Source: Lachnospiraceae bacterium
GTDB lineage: Bacteria; Bacillota; Clostridia; Lachnospirales; Lachnospiraceae
Direction of reading: 5' to 3'
NCBI GenBank assembly: GCA_028727605.1
Contig: JAQYOA010000144.1
Coordinates: forward strand, 1 to 35,726
DNA: 35,726 nt
Both the position numbers and the translations under genes were made by a program. This document shows, one piece after another, positions 16,145 to 24,150 of the stretch (the stretch's first letter is position 1; each line of letters begins with the position of its first letter). Below the pieces are notes generated by a model. The model saw only the letters and a list, made by a program, of their open reading frames with translations, made no database searches and was not told the DNA's origin.

Positions 16145-18376
16145 ATGAAAAGAAAATTAGTGAGTTTACTGTTGGTTCTTACTGTCAGTGCAAGTATGGT
16201 AGCATGCGGAAGCTCTTCCACAGCTGATTCCAGCACGAGTAATTCCGGCAGCGAAACCAGCGCAAGCAGTGAGGATGCTTCTGATGCGAGCGCAGATGAT
16301 GCAAGTGAGGCAGTTGATGAAGAGACAGAGACTGCAGGGGTGCCGGAGAATTACGATCAGACCTGTACCGAAATTTACGAGGAGGTTCTTGGTGAATTCT
16401 ACGACACTTATATGGATGCAAAGGAGGTCGGCACCATTTCCGAGCGTTTTGCAAAAATGGCAATCGCAGAGGCAAAACTGATGGAGTCCGGCGTTTTGCT
16501 CCCAACTACCAGCCAGGGAGGCAGATATGCCCTGTCCAGAGTAGCACCGTACACCGTAGACTATGTGCTGTGGGGGGGCGATCAGGATAGATTTCATCAG
16601 GCACTCGTTACTACCGAGCTGATCAAAACAGCCGACAGAAATGAGATGAAGGAAAAATGGGGTGAGTTAAAAGGCACCGGAACCTACGAGGAATGGGCTA
16701 AAAATTATCTCACCGAAAAGGGATATACAATCAAAGATACTTATAACTACATCTATACTGCTGACCCTGTAGTCTGGGATGCACTTGCTACCTCCAGAGC
16801 AGTGGACGGAGAAGCACTTGTAAATACTTATGACGGACTGATGGAGTATGATGTGGAAGGCGTTCAGCAGCCGGCTCTGGCTGTAGCAGCACCGGAAGTA
16901 TCTGAGGACGGTCTGACCTATACTTTCAAAATCCGTGAAGGTGTGGAATGGGTTGATTCGCAGGGAAGAAAGGTTGCAGACCTGGTTGCAGATGACTTTG
17001 TTGCAGGTATGCAGCATATGATGGATGCACAGGGCGGTCTGGAATACCTGGTTCAGGGTGTGATTAAGAATGCTTCCGAGTACATCGCAGGTGAAGTTAC
17101 CGATTTCTCTGAAGTTGGTGTCAAAGCTCTGGATGATTATACACTGGAATACACACTGGAAGCTCCCTGCTCTTATTTCGAGACAATGCTGGGCTACAGC
17201 GTATTTGCTCCGATGAGCAGAGCTTACTATCAGTCTCAGGGCGGTAAGTTCGGAATTGAATACGATTCTTCTGCAGCTGATTATACTTACGGCAAGGATG
17301 CAAACTCCATTGCATACTGCGGTCCTTATGTAATCACCAATGCAACCGAGAAGAACACCATCGTATTCAAGGCAAACGAGTCTTACTGGAACAAGGACAA
17401 TATCAATATCAAGACCTTAACCTGGCTGTACAACGACGGACAGGATGTAAGCAAATCTTACAATGATGTTGTTGCAGGAACCGTTGACGGTGCAAACCTT
17501 ACTTCTGCAACGGTTGAAACCGCAAAGAAAGATGGTCTGTTTGACGAGTATTCTTACGTTACTTCCACAAACGCAACTTCTTTCATGAACTTCTATAACC
17601 TGAATAGAAACAGCTTTGCAAATGTGAACGACGGTACAACTGCTGCTTCCGCAAAATCAGAAGAGGATATTGCAAGAACCGCAGCTGCAATCATGAACGT
17701 TCATTTCAGAAGAGCACTTTCCTTTGCTACTGACAGAGCTTCCATGAATGCTCAGAAGGTAGGCGAGGAACTGAAGTATGCAGCTATGAGAAACTGCTAT
17801 ACTCCGGGTAACTTTGTTGAACTGGACGAGGATACCGTTGTTTCCATTAACGGAACCGACACAACCTTCCCGGCAGGAACCAGATACGGTGAAGTTATGC
17901 AGGCTCAGCTGGATGCTGACGGCGTAAAGATCACAGTATGGGATCCGGAAGCAGAAGAAGGCATTGGCTCCAGCGACGGATTTGACGGATGGTACAATGT
18001 GGACAATGCAGTGGAAGAGCTGAATCAGGCAATCGAAGAGCTTGCCGCAGAAGGAATTACCATTGACGAATCCAACCCGATCCAGATCGATTTCCCGTAT
18101 CCGTCTGCAATTGAGCAGTATGCAAACTCCGCGAACGCTTATAAGCAGTCCGTAGAGAATGCACTGGGCGGAAAAATTGTGATCAACCTGATTGATACAA
18201 CAGATGCTGACGGCTGGTATTATGCAGGCTACTATACCGATTACGGTTATGAAGCAAACTACGATACCTACGATGTTTCCGGATGGGGCCCGGACTACGG
18301 TGATCCTTCTACTTACCTGGATACCTTCCTTCCTGACTACGCCGGATACATGGTAAAATGTATTGGTCTCTATTAA
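16145..18376 (+). CDS. oppA: Oligopeptide-binding lipoprotein (SBP family 5), apparently circularly permuted
   Basis: 743 residues. A lipoprotein signal (MKRKLVSLLLVLTVSASMVA) ends at lipid-anchor C21. An acidic Ser/Thr/Asp linker runs to about residue 65. Residues about 71-190 (ERFAKMAIAEAKLMESG, ALSRVAPYT, DRFH, EMKEKW) look like the C-terminal end of AmiA/OppA proteins. The usual N-terminal region starts only at about 199: YIYTADP, LVNTYDGLMEYD, EDGLTYTFKIREGVEW. The protein ends at 743 shortly after WGPDYGDPSTYLDTFLP, where normal members continue for more than 100 residues. The 86 nt before oppB hold no continuation in any frame. Read as a rearranged but complete domain set that delivers peptides to OppBC outside the membrane. 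GGGAGG lies 9 nt before ATG 16145. Confidence 0.9.
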   Translation: MKRKLVSLLLVLTVSASMVACGSSSTADSSTSNSGSETSASSEDASDASADDASEAVDEETETAGVPENYDQTCTEIYEEVLGEFYDTYMDAKEVGTISERFAKMAIAEAKLMESGVLLPTTSQGGRYALSRVAPYTVDYVLWGGDQDRFHQALVTTELIKTADRNEMKEKWGELKGTGTYEEWAKNYLTEKGYTIKDTYNYIYTADPVVWDALATSRAVDGEALVNTYDGLMEYDVEGVQQPALAVAAPEVSEDGLTYTFKIREGVEWVDSQGRKVADLVADDFVAGMQHMMDAQGGLEYLVQGVIKNASEYIAGEVTDFSEVGVKALDDYTLEYTLEAPCSYFETMLGYSVFAPMSRAYYQSQGGKFGIEYDSSAADYTYGKDANSIAYCGPYVITNATEKNTIVFKANESYWNKDNINIKTLTWLYNDGQDVSKSYNDVVAGTVDGANLTSATVETAKKDGLFDEYSYVTSTNATSFMNFYNLNRNSFANVNDGTTAASAKSEEDIARTAAAIMNVHFRRALSFATDRASMNAQKVGEELKYAAMRNCYTPGNFVELDEDTVVSINGTDTTFPAGTRYGEVMQAQLDADGVKITVWDPEAEEGIGSSDGFDGWYNVDNAVEELNQAIEELAAEGITIDESNPIQIDFPYPSAIEQYANSANAYKQSVENALGGKIVINLIDTTDADGWYYAGYYTDYGYEANYDTYDVSGWGPDYGDPSTYLDTFLPDYAGYMVKCIGLY

Positions 18377-18411
18377 TTCCGGAAAACAAATAACAGGCAA
18401 ATGATTCCGAG

Positions 18412-18439
18412 AGGGGAATGGAGTTGCTCCCATTCCCCT
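18412..18439 (+). other. Intercistronic hairpin after the binding-protein gene
   Basis: AGGGGAATGG (18412-18421) pairs with CCATTCCCCT (18430-18439) around an 8-nt loop. It is followed by TTCAAATA, a poor T-run. Such hairpins often protect the binding-protein message or cut read-through so that the binding protein is made in excess over the membrane parts. Confidence 0.7.
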
Positions 18440-18462
18440 TTCAAATATAAGAGTGGACGAAT

Positions 18463-20034
18463 ATGACAAAATATCTAATTAAACGTTTGCTTCATGGCCT
18501 GGTTTCTGTTGTAATCGTCGTAGCATGCGTAATGGTTATGATCTATTCTCTGATGGACCGAAATCTGATTTTTGCGCAGGATTCCAACTACTCTCATCAG
18601 AGTAATAATCAGAAAAAAGCGTATATGTATGCAAAATGGGAGACATATGGGTATCTGGATTATGTGACCTATGCGGATTATCTGCTTTCTCTTACACAGA
18701 GCGGCGAAATTGATGAAGAAACCAGAACCAAAGCAGTAGGGTTCGGAAGAACGAAAGAAGATGATTCAGAGCTCGTATCTGAATATGTAAAGAAATTTAC
18801 AGAGTATTACAAATCCAAAGGATATAAGATTGTACGTTTGGATGCTGTCATGATGGGAACGAAAAAGTATGCCAACGGCGGCCAGCAGCAGCTGTTTGCC
18901 TACAAAAATGTCTCATTGCTAAAACGTATGTGGAATTATTTTTCAAATATTATTACCATTGACAGTATCAACAGTGTGCCGGACATTGAGGGGGACAGAG
19001 GCCTTACGTTTACTCTGTATGATCCGGTTTACGGAGGAGATAAATTCTCTCCGGCGATTATCGGTAATGGTACACAGCACAAATATCTGCTGTATTTTGA
19101 CAACAAATTCCCCTATCTGCATCAGAATATAATTTCAATTAATTTAGGTAAGTCTTATACCGTCAATGAAGGTATTGACGTGGCGATTACCATGAGCAGG
19201 GCACAGGGATCCTATGTAAAATCCATGATCACCTACCCCAGCGGACTGACGGAGATGAGTGCGGATGATCTGCACACGGCCACTTATATGGCAGGCTCTC
19301 TGGATACCAGTATGGTACATGCTGACCGTTTCGTCGATCACTACACAAATGTAGATACAGTAAAGAATGGAAAATCGAAAGTGGGATATTCCTTCACGAT
19401 CGGTGTGATTGCTGTTATCCTCTCTTATTTGATCGGTGTGCCGCTTGGCATTCTGATGGCAAGAAAGAAGGATAAACTGATTGATCAGCTGGGAACCGTT
19501 TATATTGTATTTATTATCGCAGTACCTTCTCTGGCATACATCTTCCTGTTTAAGGCAATCGGAGGAAAACTGGGACTGCCCACGACCTTCGATATGGAGT
19601 CTACAAGCAAGCTGATGTATATCCTTCCGATCGTATCCCTGGCGCTGCCATCGATTGCAAATCTGATGAAATGGCTGCGTCGCTATATGATTGATCAGAT
19701 GAATTCGGATTATGTAAAATTTGCAAGATCCGGCGGTCTGACCGAGGGCGAGATTTTTACGAAACACATTCTGAAAAATGCCGCAATCCCGATTGTACAG
19801 GGTATTCCGGCAAACGTTCTCTTTGCTCTTACAGGAGCAATTATTACAGAACGTGTTTACGTCGTTCCCGGTGCAGGTAACCTCCTGACAGAGGCAATCA
19901 ACAAATACGATAATGGTGTTATCGTCGGCGTAACGCTGTTTTATGCGCTGCTGTCCGTCGTTTCCATTATTCTTGGTGATATCCTGATGTCAATGGTTGA
20001 TCCGCGAATTTCATTCTCTACAAAGGACAGGTAA
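18463..20034 (+). CDS. oppB: Peptide ABC transporter permease, OppB/AmiC type with large external domain
   Basis: 523 residues, against about 306 for E. coli OppB. TM1 is at about 9-31 (LLHGLVSVVIVVACVMVMIYSL). A hydrophilic domain of about 275 residues follows (about 32-307), predicted to face outside. The conventional core begins near 308 with SFTIGVIAVILSYLIGVPLGI. The EAA loop that contacts the ATPases is DYVKFARSGGLTEGEIFTKHILKN, seen at about residues 410-433 (given here by its key residues). Pneumococcal AmiC, about 500 residues as I remember it, has the same architecture. The ribosome site is weak (AAGAGTGGA, 6-7 nt before ATG 18463). OppC starts 6 nt after the stop. Confidence 0.94.
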   Translation: MTKYLIKRLLHGLVSVVIVVACVMVMIYSLMDRNLIFAQDSNYSHQSNNQKKAYMYAKWETYGYLDYVTYADYLLSLTQSGEIDEETRTKAVGFGRTKEDDSELVSEYVKKFTEYYKSKGYKIVRLDAVMMGTKKYANGGQQQLFAYKNVSLLKRMWNYFSNIITIDSINSVPDIEGDRGLTFTLYDPVYGGDKFSPAIIGNGTQHKYLLYFDNKFPYLHQNIISINLGKSYTVNEGIDVAITMSRAQGSYVKSMITYPSGLTEMSADDLHTATYMAGSLDTSMVHADRFVDHYTNVDTVKNGKSKVGYSFTIGVIAVILSYLIGVPLGILMARKKDKLIDQLGTVYIVFIIAVPSLAYIFLFKAIGGKLGLPTTFDMESTSKLMYILPIVSLALPSIANLMKWLRRYMIDQMNSDYVKFARSGGLTEGEIFTKHILKNAAIPIVQGIPANVLFALTGAIITERVYVVPGAGNLLTEAINKYDNGVIVGVTLFYALLSVVSIILGDILMSMVDPRISFSTKDR

Positions 20035-20040
20035 AGACTT

Positions 20041-21009
20041 ATGAATTATGATTACGATAAATTCGGTTTGTCAGAGGATGAGCTGTTTTCCCAGATTGAT
20101 CACAGCAGTCTGGAATCTGAAAAGATCACAGCGCCGCGCTATTCTTACTGGCATTCCGTGTTCCGGGTTTTCTTCAAAAAGAAAATCAATATTGTCATAC
20201 TGTCGCTGCTCGGAGTGATTCTGGCATTTACCTATATTTATCCGATGTTTGTGGAGTATGACCGTTTCAGTAACCTTTTAAATGCTTCTGCAAAGCATCT
20301 GGGACCGCTTCAGGCAATGAAAACGATGGGCTATAATATCCATTGGATCCTCGGTGCAGGTGCTTCCGGACAGTCTACCTTTGATGCAATCTGGTTTGGT
20401 TCACGAATTTCCGTTTCTCTTGCTCTGATCTGTGCACTGATCAACCTGACAGTAGGTGTCATTGTAGGAGCAGTCTGGGGCTTTTCGAAAAAAGTGGACA
20501 TCATCATGATGGAGGTCTACAACATTATCGGAAACGTTCCGTATATTTTGTTGATCTCTGTGCTGGTGCTGATTTTCTCCCCCAGCTTTACGACGATGGT
20601 ATTTGCGCTGACGATCACCGGATGGCTTAGCATTGCATTCTTTATCAGAACGCAGGTTGTAATTATCCGTGACAGAGAGTATAATCTTGCGTCCAAGTGC
20701 CTTGGCACATCAATTTTCCGGATTGCAATGAAGAATATTCTGCCGTTTATGACGTCCGTCATTGTAACACTTGCAGCAACCGAAATTCCTTCCTATATTT
20801 CCTACGAAGTATTCCTTGCCTATATCGGTATGGGTCTTTCGGATATGTCTCTTGGCCGCTTGATTTATGAGGCAGAGAGTGCGATGATGACACCGGGCTG
20901 GGGATTTGAATTCTGGAGCCCTGTGGCGGTAGCTTCTATTATTACCGTCGTGCTGTATGTTGTCGGACAGAACCTCGGTGATGCATCTGATCCGAGAACA
21001 CATATGTAA
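20041..21009 (+). CDS. oppC: Peptide ABC transporter permease, OppC/AmiD type
   Basis: 322 residues, usual length. An N-terminal cytosolic tail of about 50 residues leads to TM1 (NIVILSLLGVILAFTYIYPMF), then a segment with GASGQSTFDAIWFGSRISVS, which is the conserved TDxxGRD-like region in altered form. Four or five more helices follow. The EAA loop is YNLASKCLGTSIFRIAMKNI at about residues 214-233. The C-terminus PGWGFEFWSPVAVASIITVV and NLGDASDPRTHM is typical of OppC. Ribosome site GGTAAAG lies about 6 nt before ATG 20041, overlapping the end of oppB, so translation is probably coupled. It forms the second half of the translocation pore. Confidence 0.95.
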   Translation: MNYDYDKFGLSEDELFSQIDHSSLESEKITAPRYSYWHSVFRVFFKKKINIVILSLLGVILAFTYIYPMFVEYDRFSNLLNASAKHLGPLQAMKTMGYNIHWILGAGASGQSTFDAIWFGSRISVSLALICALINLTVGVIVGAVWGFSKKVDIIMMEVYNIIGNVPYILLISVLVLIFSPSFTTMVFALTITGWLSIAFFIRTQVVIIRDREYNLASKCLGTSIFRIAMKNILPFMTSVIVTLAATEIPSYISYEVFLAYIGMGLSDMSLGRLIYEAESAMMTPGWGFEFWSPVAVASIITVVLYVVGQNLGDASDPRTHM

Positions 21010-21020
21010 GAGGGAGCCAC

Positions 21021-22769
21021 ATGGAAGATAGAAAAGTTTTATTATCCGTTAAAGACTTACAGGTGAAATTCCGTGTCCGCGGCAGAATCCTGACAGCGAT
21101 TCGCGGGGTTTCCCTTGATATCTACGAAGATGAGTCCATTGCGATTGTGGGTGAATCCGGTGCAGGTAAATCCGTATTTACCAAGGCTTTCGCCGGAATG
21201 CTGGATGCGAACGGTTTTATCGATCAGGGTGACATTATTTTTAATGATCCGGAACTGTCCGATACGGTTGTACCGTTAAATTCCACGGCGAAGAAGACGA
21301 TTGATGCCACACTGCAGAAACTGAATGAGTATTCAAAGCTGGAAGCGGGCGCTTCTCTGTATCGTGAGATTCAATCTCTTGAAAAAGAGAAAGAGGAGAA
21401 GAGCACTTTAAGCGACGAAGAAAAAGAAAAATTTGACCATCAGATCAAAGAGCTGACAATCAAAAAGACAGAGCTCTATAATATGAAGCAGACGTATGAT
21501 CCTTCCAAAGAAAAAGCGAAGATCAAGGAAGCTTCCGCAGAGATCAAAAAACTGGATGATGCGATCAAGGCAAAGCAGAAGGAAAAAGAGTTAAAGATTA
21601 AGAATCATCAAAAAACAGCTGCTTCCGACACCGCATATCATCACCAGTATAATGAAAAAATGAAAGCGCTCCGCGCAGATTACGAAAAGGCAGTTCAGAA
21701 CGAAATCACTCCGGAGCAAATCAGCAGAAATGAGATTCTGGCAAAAGAGATTTATCTCTCCGTCGGACGGTATCATTTCCGCAAGAGAAACCGCATGGTG
21801 AAAAAACTCCTGGAGGCTTTCAAAAAGGCAATGCAGCTGGGTGTGGACATCACAGATGAGAGCCAGAGAAATGCGGTTTTTGACAATGTGACATTCCGTG
21901 TTCGCTATCTGGATGAGACCGCGGAACAGCTGCACGGCACCTGCATTATCAATCTTGCAAAGATTAAAGATGCAAATGACTGGGGAAAAATCCGAGGCAA
22001 AAAGATTGCTACGGTATTCCAGGATCCGATGACTTCCCTGAACCCGATTATTACAATCGGAAAACAGATTACTTCGATTATCATGAAGCACCAGCAGTGC
22101 TCTGAGGTTGAGGCGAGGGAGAAAGCACTGGAGCTTATGGAAAAGGTAGGAATCCCAAATGCGGAAGCACGTTTCGATGATTATCCGTTCCAGTACTCCG
22201 GCGGTATGAGACAGCGAATCGTTATCGCGATTGCACTGTCCTGTCAGCCGAAGATTCTGATCTGTGATGAGCCGACTACAGCACTGGATGTTACCATTCA
22301 GGCTCAGATTCTGAAACTGATCAAGGATCTGCAGAAAGAATTCCATTATACAATCGTCTTCATTACCCATGATCTGGGTGTGGTGGCGAATGTTGCAGAC
22401 CGTGTGGCAGTACTGTACGCAGGTCAGGTGATCGAGCTGGCGACGGTAGAAGAACTCTTCTATGACCCGCGTCATCCGTATACCTGGGCACTGCTGTCTT
22501 CCCTGCCTCAGCTGGCTGAAAGAAACACAAAACTTTACTCGATTACCGGTACACCGCCGTCTCTGTACAATAAAATTGTCGGGGACTCCTTTGCTCCGAG
22601 AAATCCATACTGCCTGAAGATTGATACTCTGGCAGAGCCGCCGATGTTTAAGGTCAGCGATACTCATTATGCGAAGACCTGGCTGCTGGATCCCCATGCA
22701 CCAAAGGTTGAAAAACCGGAAGCGATTCAAAACATTCACGAAAAACTGTTAAAAGCATACAATATATAG
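21021..22769 (+). CDS. oppD: Peptide ABC transporter ATPase OppD with a large charged insertion
   Basis: 582 residues, against about 330-360 for ordinary OppD. Walker A is G44-ESGAGK-S51. The Q-loop Gln is Q334 (ATVFQDPMTSLNP). The signature is YSGGMRQR from Y392, Walker B is ILICDEPTTALD with D416-E417, and the H-loop is FITHDLGVV. The C-terminal peptide-importer tail (GDSFAPRNPYCLKID) is present but with one visible Cys rather than a full iron-sulfur set. Walker A to Q-loop is 284 residues instead of about 60; the extra part (about 85-310) is rich in Lys and Glu and looks like paired coiled coils (LEKEKEEKSTLSDEEKEKF, then KAKQKEKELKIKNHQK). The frame is continuous. OppF follows immediately. 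Confidence 0.94.
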   Translation: MEDRKVLLSVKDLQVKFRVRGRILTAIRGVSLDIYEDESIAIVGESGAGKSVFTKAFAGMLDANGFIDQGDIIFNDPELSDTVVPLNSTAKKTIDATLQKLNEYSKLEAGASLYREIQSLEKEKEEKSTLSDEEKEKFDHQIKELTIKKTELYNMKQTYDPSKEKAKIKEASAEIKKLDDAIKAKQKEKELKIKNHQKTAASDTAYHHQYNEKMKALRADYEKAVQNEITPEQISRNEILAKEIYLSVGRYHFRKRNRMVKKLLEAFKKAMQLGVDITDESQRNAVFDNVTFRVRYLDETAEQLHGTCIINLAKIKDANDWGKIRGKKIATVFQDPMTSLNPIITIGKQITSIIMKHQQCSEVEAREKALELMEKVGIPNAEARFDDYPFQYSGGMRQRIVIAIALSCQPKILICDEPTTALDVTIQAQILKLIKDLQKEFHYTIVFITHDLGVVANVADRVAVLYAGQVIELATVEELFYDPRHPYTWALLSSLPQLAERNTKLYSITGTPPSLYNKIVGDSFAPRNPYCLKIDTLAEPPMFKVSDTHYAKTWLLDPHAPKVEKPEAIQNIHEKLLKAYNI

Positions 22770-22781
22770 GAGATTTTGAAA

Positions 22782-24089
22782 GTGCCTGATAAAAATCAAG
22801 AGAAAAAGGCCCGTGTTTCACATTTTCCTGAACACGGCCCGATTGATGAAAATGGGAAAGAAATCTTGTTGTCGGTAAAAAACGTGGATATCACTTTCGG
22901 CAAAGGTGAGGATGCTGTAAGAGCAGTGAAAAATGCTTCCTTTGATATTTACAAAGGAGAAACATTCTCCCTGGTAGGTGAATCCGGATCCGGTAAGACA
23001 ACAATAGGACGCGCGGTTATCCGCGTAAACCCCTGTGCCAAGGGCGAGATTCTTTACAAGGGTGTGAGAATATCCGGCAAGATTCCCCGTTCTCTGGACA
23101 GAGAAGTGATCCGTAATATCCAGATGGTATTCCAGGACCCGGCTGCATCTCTGAATGAGCGTGCAACGGTAGATTACATTGTATCTGAGGGTCTGTACAA
23201 TTTCCATCTGTACGAAAACGAGGCAGATCGTGTCCGCAAGGTAGAAAATATGATCAATGAGGTTGGTCTTCTTCCGGAGCATCTGACACGTTATCCTCAT
23301 GAATTTTCCGGCGGTCAGCGTCAGCGTATCGGTCTTGCCCGTGCGATGGTTATGGAGCCGGAACTGGTAGTGGCAGATGAACCGATTTCCGCGCTGGATG
23401 TTTCCATCCGTGCCCAGGTTCTGAACCTTCTGAAGAAGTTCCAGAAGGAAAAACAGGTAACGTATCTGTTCATTGCACACGATCTTTCTATTGTCCGGTT
23501 TATTTCAGACCGTATCGGTGTTATTTACAAAGGCACCATTGTCGAGGTGGCAGAGGCAGAAGAACTGTTCAACTATCCGCTGCATCCTTATACACATTCT
23601 CTGATTTCTGCGATTCCGATTCCGGATCCGCAGCTGGAGAAAAATAAAGTATTGTTTACCTACGATCCGTCAATGCATGATTATTCAGAGGACAAACCGG
23701 AATTTGTCTGCATCGGACATGATCACTGGGTATACGGCAATAAGAAGGAGATTGAGGAATACAAAGAACTCCGTGAAAAAGGAGAACCGCTTCAGCCGAT
23801 CACCATCCGGGATCTCAACGTCCCGGAAGAAACGGTAGATCATGAGGTGCATTTCTCAAAGGCGGAAGACGAGTTCTTAAAAACACCGGTTCATGATACA
23901 GGAAGTATCTGGTATACGGTTGCATCCTTCTTACTTCCGATTCTTGGTATCATTGCTGCAATGATCTTTAAGAGCAAGAAGTATTATCACAATTACAAGT
24001 CATGTAAAAAAGGTGCAGTGCTCGGATTTATCACGCTGGGCGTTATCGTTGCAATCTTTGTAATCGCATTGATTTTAGTAGTCATCTAA
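22782..24089 (+). CDS. oppF: Peptide ABC transporter ATPase OppF with C-terminal membrane hairpin
   Basis: 435 residues from GTG 22782; the alternative TTG 22776 is only 3 nt from the AGGAGA ribosome site, whereas GTG is 8-9 nt away. Walker A is GESGSGKT from G66. [20 protein letters not shown] is the Q-loop region, [15 protein letters not shown] the signature, [13 protein letters not shown] Walker B and [11 protein letters not shown] the H-loop. The OppF-type tail has [12 protein letters not shown]. After residue 377 come two predicted membrane helices ([20 protein letters not shown], then [18 protein letters not shown]) joined by a short basic loop. Ordinary OppF is about 310-330 residues and soluble. 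It is the last gene of the importer operon. Confidence 0.93.
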   Translation: MPDKNQEKKARVSHFPEHGPIDENGKEILLSVKNVDITFGKGEDAVRAVKNASFDIYKGETFSLVGESGSGKTTIGRAVIRVNPCAKGEILYKGVRISGKIPRSLDREVIRNIQMVFQDPAASLNERATVDYIVSEGLYNFHLYENEADRVRKVENMINEVGLLPEHLTRYPHEFSGGQRQRIGLARAMVMEPELVVADEPISALDVSIRAQVLNLLKKFQKEKQVTYLFIAHDLSIVRFISDRIGVIYKGTIVEVAEAEELFNYPLHPYTHSLISAIPIPDPQLEKNKVLFTYDPSMHDYSEDKPEFVCIGHDHWVYGNKKEIEEYKELREKGEPLQPITIRDLNVPEETVDHEVHFSKAEDEFLKTPVHDTGSIWYTVASFLLPILGIIAAMIFKSKKYYHNYKSCKKGAVLGFITLGVIVAIFVIALILVVI

Positions 24090-24093
24090 CAGG

Positions 24094-24133
24094 ACAAAGC
24101 CAGGTGAAGCATAGAACCTGGCTTTGTTTTTCT
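24094..24133 (+). terminator. Rho-independent terminator after oppF
   Basis: Perfect 12-bp stem ACAAAGCCAGGT (24094-24105) with ACCTGGCTTTGT (24116-24127), then TTTTCTT. The next gene starts 17 nt later. Confidence 0.9.
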
Positions 24134-24150
24134 TATTACAAGGAGACATT

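Noticed and set aside
16166-16597. Minus-strand open frames opposite the binding-protein gene
   Set aside because: Low-complexity Ser/Asp linker codons keep the other strands open; no ribosome site or known motif.
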